A DNA stretch of 64,000 bases from Wukongibacter sp050859025 (GCF_050859025.1 NZ_CP138200.1:5580001-5644000); one strand, 5' to 3'; numbered from the stretch's first letter, positions 43,588-55,528 are shown. The notes: generated from the sequence alone by a model not told the origin. Numbers and translations are program-made.

Positions 43588-46500
43588 TTATAATCTTATA
43601 TTTTCTGGGGTGGACTCTTCAGTGTTACCATCTAAAATAGCTATATTCCTATACTTTTTCATTCCTGTACCGGCCGGAATGAGCTTACCAATAATTACAT
43701 TTTCCTTTAAGCCCTTTAGCTTATCTTCTTTTCCTTTTATTGCTGCCTCCGTCAAAACACGGGTAGTTTCTTGGAAAGACGCAGCTGATAAGAAGGATTC
43801 AGTAGCAAGAGAGGCTTTTGTTATACCCAGAAGAACTCTCTTAGATGTAGCAGGTTCTCCACCTTCAGTCTGAACCTCTTCATTCTTCTTTTCGAAGTCA
43901 TGCGTGCTAACAAGTCCACCAGGCAGCATATCTGTATCGCCAGAATCTTCAACCTTTACCCTTGATAACATTTGTTTTACTATTATCTCAATATGCTTGT
44001 CGTTGATATCAACACCCTGCATTCTATATACTCTTTGAACTTCCTTCGTGATGTATTTTTCAACACCTTGAGCTCCTTTAATCCTTAATATATCATGGGG
44101 ATTAACTGAACCTTCAGTTATTCCATCACCGGCATCGACATATTGACCTTCTTTAACTTTGATTCTTGAACCATAGGCTATTTGATACGTCTTTGCTTCT
44201 CCATCATCTGATGTTACGGTAACTTCACGTTTTCTAGTTGTATCCTTTATAGATACTACACCGCTTATTTCAGAAATAATAGCAAGACCTTTAGGTTTTC
44301 TAGCCTCAAATAATTCTTCAACCCTTGGTAGACCCTGAGTAATATCTCCTCCAGCAACTCCACCGGTATGGAAGGTTCTCATTGTAAGCTGAGTTCCCGG
44401 CTCACCGATAGATTGTGCAGCAATTATACCAACAGCCTCACCAACATTTACAAGCTTACCAGTTCCAAGGTTTTTACCATAGCATTTGGCACATACACCA
44501 TGATCAGACTTACAATTCAGCACTGTTCTTATTTTCAACTTCTTAATACCACTATTTACTATTATCTCTGCTTCATCTTCTCTAATCATCTCTGCAGCTT
44601 TACATATTATTTCTTTAGTCTCTGGATGAATTACATCGCTTAATGCATATCTACCAACGATTCTATCATAAAGAGGCTCTATTACCTCTTTTCCATCTGT
44701 AAATGCTTCTACTTCTATACCTTCATCAGTCTCACAGTCTATTTCATTTATTATTACATCCTGACTTACATCAACTAGTCTTCTAGTCAAATATCCTGAA
44801 TCGGCAGTTCTAAGTGCCGTATCTGCTAGTCCCTTTCTAGCTCCCGTAGTGGATATGAAATACTCAAGTATTGATAAACCTTCACGGAAATTGGATGTAA
44901 TAGGTATTTCAACCGTATGACCAGTAGCATTTGCCATAAGACCACGCATACCTGCAAGCTGTCTAATCTGATTTTTACTACCTCTCGCTCCAGAGTGGGC
45001 CATGATGAAAACATTATTTAAGTCTCCAAGGTTCTCCATTAGAGCATCGGTAACTTTTCCTGTAGTCTCCTGCCAAGTCTTAATTACGCTTTCATATCTT
45101 TCTTCATCGGATATTAGTCCTCTTCTATAGGCTTTTTTGTATCTATCTACCTTTTCTTCGGCTTCTGATATAAGTTTTTCCTTTGCCTTAGGTATTTTCA
45201 TATCAGAAACACTTATAGTAATTGCGCCACGTGTAGAGAATTTAAATCCTAAGGATTTAATATGATCAAGCATCATTGCAGTTCTAGTATTACCATGTAC
45301 TCTAAAACATTTATCAATTATTTTACCAAGGAATTTCTTATCAACCAAGGTATCTATCTCTAGATCATAGGAACCTTCTCTCCTATCAACAAACCCTAAA
45401 TCTTGAGGTATGTTTTCATTGAATATAAATCTTCCTACGGTACTCTCTACTAGTTTACCTTGGTCATATGATTCTTTTTTCATTCTTACCTTTACTGTAG
45501 CATGAAGACCAACAGCTTTATTTTCATATGCCATGTACATTTCTTCAAAATTTCTAAATACCATACCTTCTCCAGGTTCTCCCTCTACCTTTATTGTTAG
45601 GTAGTAACTACCTAGAACCATATCCTGGGTAGGAGTAGTAATAGGTGAACCGTCCTTAGGTGCTAAGATGTTATTTATAGAAAGCATAAGGAATCTTGCT
45701 TCCGCCTGAGCTTCAACTGTTAAAGGAACATGTACAGCCATTTGGTCACCATCGAAGTCTGCATTATAAGCAGTACAAACAAGGGGATGAAGCTTTATAG
45801 CCTTGCCTTCAACTAAGATAGGTTCAAAGGCCTGAATACCTAGTCTATGAAGGGTTGGAGCACGATTTAAAAGTACTGGATGTTCTTTTATAACTTCTTC
45901 TAATACACCCCATACTTCCGGTTTAATTCTCTCCACCATTCTTTTTGCACTCTTTATATTATGAACATATCCATCACCAACTAATTTTTTCATAACGAAA
46001 GGCTTAAATAGCTCTAGTGCCATTTTTTTAGGAAGTCCACATTGATAAAACTTAAGCTCAGGTCCTACAACGATAACTGAACGTCCAGAGTAGTCAACAC
46101 GCTTACCTAGTAGGTTTTGACGGAATCTACCCTGTTTACCCTTAAGCATATCAGAAAGAGATTTAAGAGGTCTATTTCCTGGCCCAGTTACTGGTCTTCC
46201 CCTTCTTCCATTATCTATTAATGCATCTACAGCTTCTTGAAGCATTCTCTTTTCATTTCTTACAATTATATCCGGTGCCCCAAGCTCAAGAAGTCTATTT
46301 AGTCTATTATTTCTATTAATTACTCTTCTATATAAATCATTTAAATCAGAAGTAGCAAATCTACCACCATCAAGCTGAACCATAGGTCTTAAATCCGGTG
46401 GTATAACTGGAATAACATCTAATATCATCCATTCAGGTTTGTTATCTGAAGCTCTAAACGCTTCAACAACTTCAAGCCTTCTGATAGTTCTAACTCTTTT

Positions 46501-47103
46501 TTGTCCTGAACTTTCTTTTAACTTTATTTTAAGTTCCTTAGATAATTTATCTAATTCTATTTTTTGTAGTATTTCCTTTACAGATTCTGCTCCCATTCCT
46601 GCTTTAAAATCATTACCATATTTATCCCTGTATTCTCTATACTCTTTTTCTGTTAATAATTGCTTGAAGGTAAGAGGCGTGTTACCAGGGTCAATAACAA
46701 TATATGAAGCAAAATATAACACCTTTTCCAAGGATCTTGGCGACATATCAAGTAATATACCCATTCTACTTGGTATACCTTTAAAGTACCAGATATGGGA
46801 TACTGGAGCTGCTAGTTCAATATGTCCCATTCTTTCACGTCTAACCTTAGACTTAGTTACTTCAACACCACATCTATCACAAATAACGCCCTTATATCTA
46901 ACTCTTTTATATTTTCCACAATGACATTCCCAGTCCTTTGTAGGTCCAAATATTTTTTCACAGAATAGACCTTCTTTTTCAGGCTTCAATGTACGGTAAT
47001 TAATAGTCTCAGGCTTTTTTACCTCTCCCTTTGACCATTGTCTAATTTTTTCTGGTGAAGCTAACCCGATCTTAATTGAATCAAAGTTATTAAGCTCTAT
47101 CAA
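43588..47103 (-). CDS. rpoC: DNA-directed RNA polymerase subunit beta'
   Basis: 1171 residues, typical of Firmicutes without the large beta' insertion. N-terminal zinc finger [20 protein letters not shown] (about 60-80), the catalytic magnesium site NADFDGDQM (about 447-455), the second zinc site with [16 protein letters not shown], and the bridge-helix region [15 protein letters not shown]. It starts with TTG at 47103. Unusually, it is 345 bases from rpoB. Confidence 0.98.
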   Translation of the reverse strand: MIELNNFDSIKIGLASPEKIRQWSKGEVKKPETINYRTLKPEKEGLFCEKIFGPTKDWECHCGKYKRVRYKGVICDRCGVEVTKSKVRRERMGHIELAAPVSHIWYFKGIPSRMGILLDMSPRSLEKVLYFASYIVIDPGNTPLTFKQLLTEKEYREYRDKYGNDFKAGMGAESVKEILQKIELDKLSKELKIKLKESSGQKRVRTIRRLEVVEAFRASDNKPEWMILDVIPVIPPDLRPMVQLDGGRFATSDLNDLYRRVINRNNRLNRLLELGAPDIIVRNEKRMLQEAVDALIDNGRRGRPVTGPGNRPLKSLSDMLKGKQGRFRQNLLGKRVDYSGRSVIVVGPELKFYQCGLPKKMALELFKPFVMKKLVGDGYVHNIKSAKRMVERIKPEVWGVLEEVIKEHPVLLNRAPTLHRLGIQAFEPILVEGKAIKLHPLVCTAYNADFDGDQMAVHVPLTVEAQAEARFLMLSINNILAPKDGSPITTPTQDMVLGSYYLTIKVEGEPGEGMVFRNFEEMYMAYENKAVGLHATVKVRMKKESYDQGKLVESTVGRFIFNENIPQDLGFVDRREGSYDLEIDTLVDKKFLGKIIDKCFRVHGNTRTAMMLDHIKSLGFKFSTRGAITISVSDMKIPKAKEKLISEAEEKVDRYKKAYRRGLISDEERYESVIKTWQETTGKVTDALMENLGDLNNVFIMAHSGARGSKNQIRQLAGMRGLMANATGHTVEIPITSNFREGLSILEYFISTTGARKGLADTALRTADSGYLTRRLVDVSQDVIINEIDCETDEGIEVEAFTDGKEVIEPLYDRIVGRYALSDVIHPETKEIICKAAEMIREDEAEIIVNSGIKKLKIRTVLNCKSDHGVCAKCYGKNLGTGKLVNVGEAVGIIAAQSIGEPGTQLTMRTFHTGGVAGGDITQGLPRVEELFEARKPKGLAIISEISGVVSIKDTTRKREVTVTSDDGEAKTYQIAYGSRIKVKEGQYVDAGDGITEGSVNPHDILRIKGAQGVEKYITKEVQRVYRMQGVDINDKHIEIIVKQMLSRVKVEDSGDTDMLPGGLVSTHDFEKKNEEVQTEGGEPATSKRVLLGITKASLATESFLSAASFQETTRVLTEAAIKGKEDKLKGLKENVIIGKLIPAGTGMKKYRNIAILDGNTEESTPENIRL

Positions 47104-47296
47104 GGAGTTTCTCTCCCTTCTCTATTAGAATGTACTTAAAATAACTTTCTATAGATATTGCACCCTAACTCTTAGTACATACACTCAATCTCTATTTATA
47201 CCTTGATTATGTAAGGTATAGAGTAGAATATTCTATAGACGTTAATACTTTAAAGAATAAAGTCTTTTATAAAGATTCTTAAAGTAGACTTTGCCT

Positions 47297-47362
47297 ACAT
47301 ACATAACGAAAATTATATTCATCCACAGTTTTTAGAAGTTTATAATTTCCCTACGTCTTATA
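47297..47362. repeat. intergenic palindrome family 2 copy (rpoB/rpoC gap)
   Basis: Inverted repeat: TACATAACGAAAATTATA on the left, and TTTATAATTTCCCTACGT then CTTATAA on the right. Related to copies near 51171, 51841, 52003, 52427 and 21929, all with a GGAAATTATA / TATAATTTCC core. Confidence 0.65.
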
Positions 47363-47372
47363 AAAATTTATA

Positions 47373-47415
47373 TATTCAAGGAAAATAATGATTTTAATCA
47401 TTTTTCCCTTGAATA
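47373..47415 (-). terminator. terminator-like hairpin after rpoB
   Basis: Stem TATTCAAGG-AAAATAATGAT / ATCATTTTTCCCTTGAATA with a TTTA loop, and a T-rich minus-strand tail ATAAATTTTTATAAG. It lies between rpoB and rpoC, where an intrinsic terminator is unusual. Confidence 0.7.
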
Positions 47416-47448
47416 TTTGGAGTCTTGAAGTTTTGTCATTTTAAAATT

Positions 47449-50400
47449 TTATTCTTCATATTCATCCATTTCATCATCATCATCATTATTATCATAAGCT
47501 TCTGATTCACTTTGTTCAATACCTGCAGGATAGCTATCCATTATTCCTTCACTATCCATGATTGAATCCAACTCGCTCATTTCTTCGTCTTCGCTCTCTT
47601 TAATCTCTATCTCGCCTACATCTTCGGTTATAACCTTTACGTCGAGACATAAACTTTGAAGCTCTTTGATTAATACCTTAAAGGATTCTGGTATTCCTGG
47701 TTCTGGAATATTTTCACCCTTAACTATCGCCTCATATGTTTTAACACGTCCCATTACATCATCAGACTTAACCGTTAGGATTTCTTGTAGAGTATGGGCA
47801 GCACCATATGCATAAAGAGCCCAAACCTCCATCTCACCAAATCTCTGTCCACCAAATTGTGCTTTACCTCCAAGAGGCTGTTGTGTAACAAGAGAGTAAG
47901 GTCCTGTACTTCTAGCATGCAGCTTATCATCTACAAGATGGTGAAGCTTTAACATGTACATGTATCCAACTGTAACACGATTGTCAAAGGGTGCTCCCGT
48001 TCGACCATCATACAGCTGAAGTTTTCCATCTTCAGGATATCCACATTCCTTAAGTAATCTAGCTATATCAGTCTCTTTTGCTCCATCAAATACTGGAGTC
48101 GCAACTTTCCAGCCAAGCTTCTTAGCAGCTAACCCAAGATGTACTTCTAATACCTGACCAATGTTCATACGTGAAGGTACCCCAAGAGGATTCAACACTA
48201 ATTGTAGCGGAGTTCCATCTTCAAGGAAAGGCATATCTTCAACAGGAAGAATTCTGGAGATAACACCCTTGTTACCATGTCTACCAGCCATTTTGTCTCC
48301 AACATTGATCTTTCTCTTTTTAGCAATATAAGCTCTTACAAGAATATTTACCCCCGGTGGAAGTTCATCACCGTTCTCACGAGTAAACACCTTAACATCT
48401 ACAATAATTCCTGATTCTCCATGTGGAACTCTCAGTGAGGTATCTCTTACTTCCCTTGCCTTTTCACCGAAAATTGCTCTCAGTAATCTTTCTTCAGCAG
48501 TAAGCTCCGTTTCTCCCTTAGGAGTAACCTTACCAACTAATATATCCTGTGAGGTTACCTCGGCTCCAATTCTTATTATACCTCTCTCATCGAGGTTCTT
48601 TAGTGCATCTTCTCCAACATTCGGTATATCCCTTGTTATTTCTTCAGGTCCAAGCTTAGTATCTCTAGCTTCTGCTTCATACTCTTCAATATGAATAGAA
48701 GTAAGAGTATCGTTTTTAACAAGCTCTTCACTTAAAAGAATAGCATCCTCATAGTTATATCCTTCCCAAGTCATAAACCCAATTAGAATATTTTTACCAA
48801 GGGCGATTTCACCATTATCTGTCGATGGTCCATCGGACAATACATCCCCCACTTTAACACGTTCACCTTTATTTACAAGTGGTCTTTGGTTTATGCAGGT
48901 TCCTTGATTTGAACGCTTAAATTTAAGTAATTTATGTCTATCTCTTCCACCATCAGAATCTCTCTTAATTACTATCTTATCAGCGGAAACACTTTCAACT
49001 ATACCATCGTGCTTAGCAAGACCCACTACACCAGAATCCTTTGCCGCTACATGTTCCATACCCGTCCCTATTATTGGTGACTCCGTACCTACAAGTGGTA
49101 CCGCTTGACGCTGCATGTTAGAACCCATAAGCGCTCTGTTGGCATCATCATTTTCAAGGAAAGGTATCATAGCCGTAGCTATTGAAACTAACTGCTTTGG
49201 AGAAACATCCATATAGTCAACTTCAGTGCTAGGAACAACATCCATATCGCCTTTTATTGTTCTTGCAATAACTCTTTTATTTACAAATCTTCCTTCTTCA
49301 TCTAATATTTCATTAGCCTGACAAATAATATATCTTTCTTCTTCATCGGCCGTTAGATATTCTATCGTATTAGTTACTATGCCTCTCTCCTTATCTACTT
49401 TTCTATAAGGAGCCTCAATAAATCCATATTCATTAACCCTTGCATAGGTACTCAGTGAGTTTATAAGTCCTATATTTGGTCCTTCTGGTGTCTCTATCGG
49501 ACACATTCTTCCATAGTGAGAATGATGAACGTCCCTTACCTCAAAACCAGCTCTTTCCCTTGATAAACCTCCAGGTCCTAGGGCTGAAAGCCTTCTCTTA
49601 TGAGTCAATTCTGAAAGAGGATTGGTTTGATCCATAAACTGAGACAACTGACTGCTTCCAAAGAATTCTTTTATAGCAGCTGCAACCGGTCTAATATTGA
49701 TTAAGGCTTGTGGAGTTATTGCTTCCATATCTTGAATAGTCATTCTTTCTTTAACTACTCTTTCCATTCTTGATAAACCTATTCTAAATTGATTTTGCAG
49801 AAGCTCTCCAACTGAACGTAATCTTCTATTACCTAGATGATCTATATCATCTACTCGACCTACTCCATGTGCTAAATTTAATATATAGCTCATAGTTGCT
49901 ATTATATCGTCCTTAATAATGTGCTTTGGAATCAGCTCTCTTATTCTTTCTCTAAGTGCTTCTTTTATATCTTCTTCGTTGTCAAAGCTATTTAAAATTT
50001 CCTTTAAAACTGGATAGTGTACCCTTTCGGTAATGTTTAAATCATCTATATTAAAGTCAATATGCGCTTTAATATCTACGAAGTTATTTCCGATAACCTT
50101 AACAACTTTTTCTTCCTCACCAGCTTCACTAATAATATTAATAGTCTTAATCCCCGTATTTTCAATAGTTATAGCTAGATCTTTGTTGATTTTTTGACCT
50201 TTTTCAACTAAAATTTCTCCAGTACTTTCATCAACAACATTTTCTGCGGAAATAAATCCTATTATCCTATCCATTAGAGATAGCTTCTTATTATATTTAT
50301 ATCTTCCTACTTTAGCTAAATCGTATCTTTTAGCATCAAAAAACAAGGAGTTGATTAAATTGCTTGCACTATCAACCGTTGGTGGTTCACCAGGTCTAAG

Positions 50401-51114
50401 TTTTTTATAAACCTCAATTAAACCCTCTTCTTGAGACCCAGTACTATCCTTGTCTAAGGTCTTCATTAGCCTTTCATCTTCTCCAAACAGATTCAAAATC
50501 TCTTGGTCTGTTCCATATCCAAGTGCCCTTGTAAATACTGTAAAAGGAAGCTTTCTTGTTCTGTCTATTCTTACAGAAACTATATTGTTTGAGTCTGTCT
50601 CATACTCAAGCCATGCCCCTCTGTTTGGAATTACTGTAGTTGAGTATAGTCTTTTACCAGTCTTATCTATTTGAACTGCATAATACGGTCCAGGTGATCT
50701 AACTAACTGGCTTACTATTACTCTCTCTGCACCATTAATAATAAATGTACCCTTTTCAGTCATACGAGGGAAGTCTCCCATAAATACTTCCTGCTCTTTA
50801 ACTTCTCCAGTTTCCTTGTTAATAAATCTTACCTTAACTTTAAGCGGAACTGCATAGGTAACATCTCTTTCTTTAGATTCTTCTACATCATACTTAGGAT
50901 CTCCATCTAGGGAATAGTTTACAAATTCTAGTATTAAGTTCCCAGTATAATCCTGTATAGGAGAAATATCCTTAAACGCTTCCATTAATCCATCTTGTAA
51001 GAACCATTCGTAGGACTTTTTCTGTATTTCGATGAGGTTTGGCATTTCAACCGCTTCATCGATTTTAGAAAAACTCATTCTTGTTTCTCTACCGAGCTTA
51101 ACAGGATGTGGCAT
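47449..51114 (-). CDS. rpoB: DNA-directed RNA polymerase subunit beta
   Basis: 1221 residues. N-terminus [17 protein letters not shown]. The rifampicin pocket reads [20 protein letters not shown] then [14 protein letters not shown], i.e. the sensitive sequence at the usual changed positions. The flap and C-terminal clamp contain [10 protein letters not shown] and [24 protein letters not shown] motifs (here [20 protein letters not shown]). The last about 40 residues are very acidic ([15 protein letters not shown]), an atypical tail. The 5' region is a 1.4-kb repeat-rich gap. Confidence 0.98.
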   Translation of the reverse strand: MPHPVKLGRETRMSFSKIDEAVEMPNLIEIQKKSYEWFLQDGLMEAFKDISPIQDYTGNLILEFVNYSLDGDPKYDVEESKERDVTYAVPLKVKVRFINKETGEVKEQEVFMGDFPRMTEKGTFIINGAERVIVSQLVRSPGPYYAVQIDKTGKRLYSTTVIPNRGAWLEYETDSNNIVSVRIDRTRKLPFTVFTRALGYGTDQEILNLFGEDERLMKTLDKDSTGSQEEGLIEVYKKLRPGEPPTVDSASNLINSLFFDAKRYDLAKVGRYKYNKKLSLMDRIIGFISAENVVDESTGEILVEKGQKINKDLAITIENTGIKTINIISEAGEEEKVVKVIGNNFVDIKAHIDFNIDDLNITERVHYPVLKEILNSFDNEEDIKEALRERIRELIPKHIIKDDIIATMSYILNLAHGVGRVDDIDHLGNRRLRSVGELLQNQFRIGLSRMERVVKERMTIQDMEAITPQALINIRPVAAAIKEFFGSSQLSQFMDQTNPLSELTHKRRLSALGPGGLSRERAGFEVRDVHHSHYGRMCPIETPEGPNIGLINSLSTYARVNEYGFIEAPYRKVDKERGIVTNTIEYLTADEEERYIICQANEILDEEGRFVNKRVIARTIKGDMDVVPSTEVDYMDVSPKQLVSIATAMIPFLENDDANRALMGSNMQRQAVPLVGTESPIIGTGMEHVAAKDSGVVGLAKHDGIVESVSADKIVIKRDSDGGRDRHKLLKFKRSNQGTCINQRPLVNKGERVKVGDVLSDGPSTDNGEIALGKNILIGFMTWEGYNYEDAILLSEELVKNDTLTSIHIEEYEAEARDTKLGPEEITRDIPNVGEDALKNLDERGIIRIGAEVTSQDILVGKVTPKGETELTAEERLLRAIFGEKAREVRDTSLRVPHGESGIIVDVKVFTRENGDELPPGVNILVRAYIAKKRKINVGDKMAGRHGNKGVISRILPVEDMPFLEDGTPLQLVLNPLGVPSRMNIGQVLEVHLGLAAKKLGWKVATPVFDGAKETDIARLLKECGYPEDGKLQLYDGRTGAPFDNRVTVGYMYMLKLHHLVDDKLHARSTGPYSLVTQQPLGGKAQFGGQRFGEMEVWALYAYGAAHTLQEILTVKSDDVMGRVKTYEAIVKGENIPEPGIPESFKVLIKELQSLCLDVKVITEDVGEIEIKESEDEEMSELDSIMDSEGIMDSYPAGIEQSESEAYDNNDDDDEMDEYEE

Positions 51115-51136
51115 TCACTATTCACCCCTTATAGTA

Positions 51137-51170
51137 AAATAAAAAGGTTTGATATTTTTTAAACCTTTTA
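51137..51170 (-). terminator. terminator-like hairpin directly upstream of rpoB
   Basis: Stem AAAGGTTT (51068 side at 51061-51068 is inside the gene; the arms used here are 51143-51150 and 51161-51168) with a 10-base AT loop, followed on the minus strand by TTATTTTACT. It ends about 25 bases before the rpoB ATG, an attenuator-like position. Confidence 0.65.
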
Positions 51171-51466
51171 TATAACACATAGGAAATTTTCTTCTAGTCG
51201 ATAGACCATCTATGAACATCTTAAAAGTTTCAATTTACAACAGGCTATAACTCCATAGCATTCACGCAGATTAAAACCTTAAGTCATAACTGATTTTATC
51301 TAAAGAATATAACTTCCTTTAATGACATGGTAAAAATTATCTTCAGCTTAAAAGCAGAAGATCATTCTCCTCATTGAAGCTATTGAATTTTGATTAAATA
51401 AACTTAAGTTTGTAATAAGATTCTATTAGTTGAGCAAATTGCATAATCACCCCATAAAAAACTTAC
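51171..51466. repeat. rpoB leader: family 2 half-copy and unassigned AT-rich DNA
   Basis: 51171-51195 starts TATAACACATAGGAAATT, a family 2 left arm with no clear right arm. The remainder to 51466 shows no gene or confident element. Confidence 0.45.
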
Positions 51467-51590
51467 TATAAAGATTTTCAAGTAAATCTTAATTTATACA
51501 TATCAAAATATCCGATGCTTCTTGGGATTTTTGATGTGTACAAATTGAAGTTTTGACTGGAATCTCTATATATAGAATACACTTATAAAT
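51467..51590. repeat. intergenic palindrome family 1, copy B (rpoB leader)
   Basis: Left arm TATAAAGATTTTCAAGTAAA, then TCTTAATTTATACATATCAAAA. The right arm's reverse complement begins TATATAGAGATTCCAGTC and continues AAAACTTCAATTTGTACACATCAAAA. The arms can pair over about 45 bases with scattered mismatches. Confidence 0.72.
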
Positions 51591-52171
51591 CTATATTCCT
51601 ATTTCTTGAATAGTCAAAGATTTATTGAGATTCCTACACTATATGTAGGTTCATGTAGTTCTAAAATCCACAGAGCTATTTCATACTTATTATGCAATTC
51701 TGTCAAGTTAGAATTATGCAATCGCCTCAATAAAAAATAGATTTAAATAAATGCTTATAAAACTCAACCAATTCATAATTAAACCAATTATGTAATTTTC
51801 TTTATTGCATATTACTTAAATATTTTTCCCAAAATTGATTTTTTTATAACACATAGGAAATTATATACTTTCAAAAATTGTAAAAAAGTCTTTTAATAAA
51901 GATTTTTAATGTTGATTTTTTTTAATACGTAAAGGAAATTATATTTATTTAAACCTTCAAAAAGTTTATAATAGATTTTATAGGTTAACTTTTTACAAGC
52001 ACATAATAAAAATTATATATTGATAGCTTCAACATGTATATAATTTCCTATGTGCTATAGATAACCATATAATTACCTTTACATACCTAAACAAAATCCA
52101 TCTTAATTAAATCTTTATAAAGGATTTTGTTTTACAGTTTTTATAATTAGACATAATCATAGCATTTTACA
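51591..52171. repeat. rpoB leader: several family 2 palindromes
   Basis: No gene. ACACATAGGAAATTATATAC (51847), CGTAAAGGAAATTATATTTA (51935), and a full inverted pair CACATAATAAAAATTATATA (52000) with TATAATTTCCTATGTG (52039). An internal GCAATTCTGTCAAGTTAGAA stretch (51700-51720) is a small hairpin. Confidence 0.55.
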
Positions 52172-52200
52172 ATGTTAGCATAAAAGTAAAGGTTTGTCAA
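52172..52200 (-). promoter_or_regulatory. rpoB promoter candidate, about 1 kb upstream
   Basis: Minus-strand TTGACA (52200-52195), 17-base spacer, TAACAT (52177-52172). It is the best promoter in the rplL-rpoB gap. It implies a leader of roughly 1050 bases before the rpoB ATG. Confidence 0.7.
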
Positions 52201-52491
52201 GATTTTTTTCTATTTTATTGAAATTTTATTAAAATTTCTATCTATGATTAATACTATTCTCATATTATTAGGTTAGTAAGTATATAATAAACATTTATTT
52301 AAATCTATTTATCTTATAACTGCTATGATATTTTTTATAAACACCCCAGAAACGTTTATGCATAAAGATTTTCAAAATAGTTTTCACTTATATAGAATTT
52401 CAAATAGAATCATTAACTTATACATATAACGGAAATTATAAAGTTATCCTAAACTTCAAAAGGCTTATAATTCCCTATGTTTTATAAACAA
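52201..52491. repeat. region between rpoB promoter and rplL terminator with palindrome remnants
   Basis: No gene. 52364-52435 resembles a family 1 left arm (ATAAAGATTTTCAAAATAG to CTTATACATA). 52427-52489 is a family 2 palindrome (ACATATAACGGAAATTATAA paired with CTTATAATTCCCTATGTTTT). Confidence 0.55.
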
Positions 52492-52519
52492 AAAGGTACT
52501 CCAGATAAATCTGGAGTGC
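52492..52519 (-). terminator. terminator after rplL
   Basis: Stem GGTACTCCAGAT / ATCTGGAGTGCC with a short loop, then on the minus strand TTTTTGTTTATAA. It separates the rplJL and rpoBC transcription units. Confidence 0.88.
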
Positions 52520-52543
52520 CCTTCATTTAATATTGTATAGAAA

Positions 52544-52927
52544 CTATTTTACTTCTACAGATGCTCCTGCTTCTTCTAACTTACCTTTAATTTCATCAGC
52601 TTCTTCTTTAGAAGCTCCTTCTTTAACTGGGCTTGGAGCTCCATCAACTAATGCTTTAGCTTCTTTTAATCCTAAACCAGTTATTTCTCTTACTACTTTG
52701 ATAACACCAATCTTCTTAGCTCCAGCACTAGTTAAAATTACATCAAATTCAGTTTTTTCTTCAGCAGCAGGTGCTCCAGCAGCTCCAGCTGCAGGCATAG
52801 CAGCCATCATAGGTGCTTGTGCACTTACTCCAAATTCCTCTTCTAAAGCCTTAACTAAGTCTGATAATTCTAATACTGTAAGATTCTTAACCTCTTCAAT
52901 TAAATTTAATACTTTTTCGCTTGCCAT
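52544..52927 (-). CDS. rplL: 50S ribosomal protein L7/L12
   Basis: 127 residues. N-terminal dimer domain about 1-35, an Ala/Pro-rich hinge ([20 protein letters not shown]), and a C-terminal factor-binding domain with [20 protein letters not shown]. It is the stalk protein recruiting EF-G and EF-Tu. It is co-transcribed with rplJ. Confidence 0.97.
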   Translation of the reverse strand: MASEKVLNLIEEVKNLTVLELSDLVKALEEEFGVSAQAPMMAAMPAAGAAGAPAAEEKTEFDVILTSAGAKKIGVIKVVREITGLGLKEAKALVDGAPSPVKEGASKEEADEIKGKLEEAGASVEVK

Positions 52928-52969
52928 TTTATATTCCCTCCATTTAGTTTTTCACTATTAATTATTTTT

Positions 52970-53494
52970 TTATTGTGCTTGCTTTTCTCTAATTGCATCT
53001 AATACGTATGCAAGATTTCTAATGTTCGCTCCAAGTACGTTAGCAAATCCTGAAATAGGACCATTTAATCCTCCAAGTACTTGTGCAATCAGAACCTCTC
53101 TTGGTGGTAAATCAGCTAAACCTATTACACCATTTAAGTCGATTACTTTACCATCAACCATACCAGCCTTAATCTCAAGATTCTTGTGATCTTCAGCAAA
53201 TTTCTTTGATATCTTAGCAGGTGCCACAGCATCCTCAATACCAAATGCAATACCGTTTGGGCCTGTTAGGTATTGATTAAAATCCTCAAGACCCGCATCT
53301 TTGAAGGCAAATCTCATTAAAGAATTTTTATAAACCTTGTAATCAACACCAGCTTCTCTGAAATGCTTTCTAAGTTCAGTTGTCTCTTCAACAGTTAAAC
53401 CTCTATAGTCAACTAGAACAGCAGATTGTGCTGAATTAATTTTTTCTCTAATTTCCTCAACAACTACCTTCTTCATTTCAACGGCTTTTGACAT
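52970..53494 (-). CDS. rplJ: 50S ribosomal protein L10
   Basis: 174 residues from ATG 53494, eight bases after AGGAGG; a GTG at 53503 overlaps that site. DYRGLTVEETTELRKHFREAG, YKVYKNSLMRFAF are conserved. The C-terminal helix ANIRNLAYVLDAIREKQAQ binds L12. Preceded by an L10 leader. Confidence 0.97.
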   Translation of the reverse strand: MSKAVEMKKVVVEEIREKINSAQSAVLVDYRGLTVEETTELRKHFREAGVDYKVYKNSLMRFAFKDAGLEDFNQYLTGPNGIAFGIEDAVAPAKISKKFAEDHKNLEIKAGMVDGKVIDLNGVIGLADLPPREVLIAQVLGGLNGPISGFANVLGANIRNLAYVLDAIREKQAQ

Positions 53495-53552
53495 AGTCTC
53501 CACCTCCTCTTGTTAAGCTTATAGCGATCCGTCCTTATATGCCCTAAATAAT

Positions 53553-53660
53553 AAAGCCTCTCATACGTAGACACAGAGAGGCTTAATAACAAAATCTATT
53601 ATCAATTACCTCGGTAGGCAATAATTAAGCTTAATGGACGCACCTACTGTCTACGGTTTA
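53553..53660 (-). ncRNA. L10 leader (ribosomal protein L10 attenuator)
   Basis: In transcription order: CGTAGACAGTAGGTGCG (about 53655-53639), then TGCCTACCGAGGT (about 53622-53610). A terminator hairpin AAGCCTCTC ... GAGAGGCTT (53553-53585) with a T-rich tail (TTTATTATTT) follows. GTAGACA can pair with TGTCTAC inside the terminator, giving an antiterminator. This is the known L10-L12 autoregulatory leader layout. Confidence 0.85.
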
Positions 53661-53731
53661 TATTCAATTTAAGTTTACCAACGAAATTTTATCATTAAGG
53701 AGCTTATATGTCAACACATAATCGCAAATTA

Positions 53732-54430
53732 CTACTTAGCAATTTTTGCCCCATTAATTTTTATTCCAGGTCCCATAGTGCTTGTTAATGTAACACTCTT
53801 TAAATAGGTACCCTTAGCAGCTGCTGGTTTAGCCTTTATAATGGCTTCCATTATAGTATTGAAGTTATCCATTATTTTATCTTTTCCAAATGATATTTTT
53901 CCAATCGGAACATGAATAATATTAGTCTTATCTAATCTGTACTCAACCTTACCAGCTTTTATTTCGTTTACAGCTTTCGCAACATCAAATGTAACTGTAC
54001 CAGATTTAGGGTTTGGCATTAATCCTTTAGGGCCTAACACTCTACCTAATCTACCAACTACACCCATCATATCAGGAGTAGCTACAACTGCTTCGAAATC
54101 AAACCAATTTTCTTTTTGAATTTTCTGTACAAATTCATCACTACCAACGTAATCAGCCCCAGCTGCTTCAGCTTCAGCTACTTTTTCGCCCTTTGCGAAT
54201 ACTAACACTTTTTTAGATTTACCTGTTCCATGCGGTAATACAATTGCACCTCTAACTTGTTGATCAGCATGTCTTCCATCTACTCCAAGCTTAACATGTA
54301 ATTCAACTGTCTCATCGAATTTCGCCTTAGCAGTCTGTGTTAATAACTCCACAGCTTGATCCGGATCATAAAGAGTAGCTCTATCAACTAATTTTACACT
54401 TTCTTGATACTTCTTGCCTCTCTTTGGCAT
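53732..54430 (-). CDS. rplA: 50S ribosomal protein L1
   Basis: 232 residues from ATG 54430, eight bases after AGGAGG; the TTG at 54436 is too close. [22 protein letters not shown] and [25 protein letters not shown] are diagnostic. It forms the mobile E-site stalk. Confidence 0.97.
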   Translation of the reverse strand: MPKRGKKYQESVKLVDRATLYDPDQAVELLTQTAKAKFDETVELHVKLGVDGRHADQQVRGAIVLPHGTGKSKKVLVFAKGEKVAEAEAAGADYVGSDEFVQKIQKENWFDFEAVVATPDMMGVVGRLGRVLGPKGLMPNPKSGTVTFDVAKAVNEIKAGKVEYRLDKTNIIHVPIGKISFGKDKIMDNFNTIMEAIIKAKPAAAKGTYLKSVTLTSTMGPGIKINGAKIAK

Positions 54431-54486
54431 GTTCAAAACCTCCTTAGTGGTTATAACGGCGTGTTTTTACCTCCCACACGTCTATA

Positions 54487-54912
54487 CTATTCTTCTACTA
54501 CGATTCCCATACTTCTTGCTGTACCTTTTATCATACTCATCGCTGATTCTATATTTGCAGCGTTTAAGTCAGGCATCTTTAACTCAGCAATCTCTCTTAC
54601 TTGGTCAATAGATACAGTAGCAACTTTATTTACATTCGGTTCTCCTGAAGCCTTTGGTATTCCTGCTGCTTTCTTAAGTAGAACTGCTGCAGGAGGAGTC
54701 TTTAAAATAAAGCTAAATGATCTATCCTGATACACTGTTATTATAACTGGTATTATTAAACCTGCCTTATCTGCAGTTTTAGCGTTAAACTCTTTACAGA
54801 ATTGCATTATGTTAACACCGTGCTGTCCTAGAGCCGGACCAACTGGTGGCGCTGGAGTAGCCTTTCCTGCAGGGATTTGAAGCTTAATTATACCTGTAAC
54901 CTTCTTTGCCAT
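54487..54912 (-). CDS. rplK: 50S ribosomal protein L11
   Basis: 141 residues. [36 protein letters not shown] with the conserved thiostrepton-region prolines, and the C-terminal [21 protein letters not shown]. It is in the GTPase-associated centre. It lies between nusG and rplA. Confidence 0.97.
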   Translation of the reverse strand: MAKKVTGIIKLQIPAGKATPAPPVGPALGQHGVNIMQFCKEFNAKTADKAGLIIPVIITVYQDRSFSFILKTPPAAVLLKKAAGIPKASGEPNVNKVATVSIDQVREIAELKMPDLNAANIESAMSMIKGTARSMGIVVEE

Positions 54913-55006
54913 GATTACACCTCCTTAATATGCTGTTAATCTATAATAAAAGCTATTTTCGATATTCCCTTTAAAACTTGAGCTTAAGATTTCAAAACGA
55001 CTACCT

Positions 55007-55528
55007 TTATAGCTTTTCTACTTGGGTAAATTCTAACTCAACCGGCGTTTCTCTACCAAACATCGATATAGAAACCTTTAATGTTTGTCTTTCATTGTTT
55101 ATACCTTTAACTTCTCCAATGAAATTCTCAAAAGGACCAGATGTAACCTTAACGGTTTCTCCAACCTCAACATTTATTGAAGGAAGCTTGTCTTCAATGC
55201 CCATCCACTGTACTTCTTCATCAGTTAAAGGTACTGGTTTTGAAGCAGGTCCAACAAACCCTGTAACACCTCTAGTGTTTCTAACTACATACCAGGATTC
55301 ATCGTTCATAATCATTTTAACAATAACGTAACCAGGAAAAATCTTTTTCTGTTTTACTTTCTTTTTTCCATTTTTGATTTCTACTTTCTCTTCTGTCGGA
55401 ACAACTACTTCATGTATTACGTCTTCCATACCCCGGTTTTCAACTATCTTTTCAATATTTGCCTTTACTTTTTTCTCGTGACCAGAGTATGTATGGGCAA
55501 CATACCATTTAACTTCTTTATCAGACAT
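55007..55528 (-). CDS. nusG: transcription termination/antitermination protein NusG
   Basis: 173 residues. NGN domain about 5-110 (WYVAHTYSGHEKKVKANIEK, FPGYVIVKMIMNDESWYVVR). KOW domain about 122-173 (VGETVKVTSGPFENFIGEVKGI). It binds RNA polymerase and links it to ribosomes or Rho. The secE-nusG-rplK order is standard. Confidence 0.97.
   Translation of the reverse strand: MSDKEVKWYVAHTYSGHEKKVKANIEKIVENRGMEDVIHEVVVPTEEKVEIKNGKKKVKQKKIFPGYVIVKMIMNDESWYVVRNTRGVTGFVGPASKPVPLTDEEVQWMGIEDKLPSINVEVGETVKVTSGPFENFIGEVKGINNERQTLKVSISMFGRETPVELEFTQVEKL

Noticed and set aside
51426..51446. GAGCAAATTGCATAAT shared between 51426 and the 3' end of the sigma-54 regulator gene (about 1298-1313)
   Set aside because: A short AT-rich match of 16 bases, only two copies, in unrelated contexts; it may be chance.
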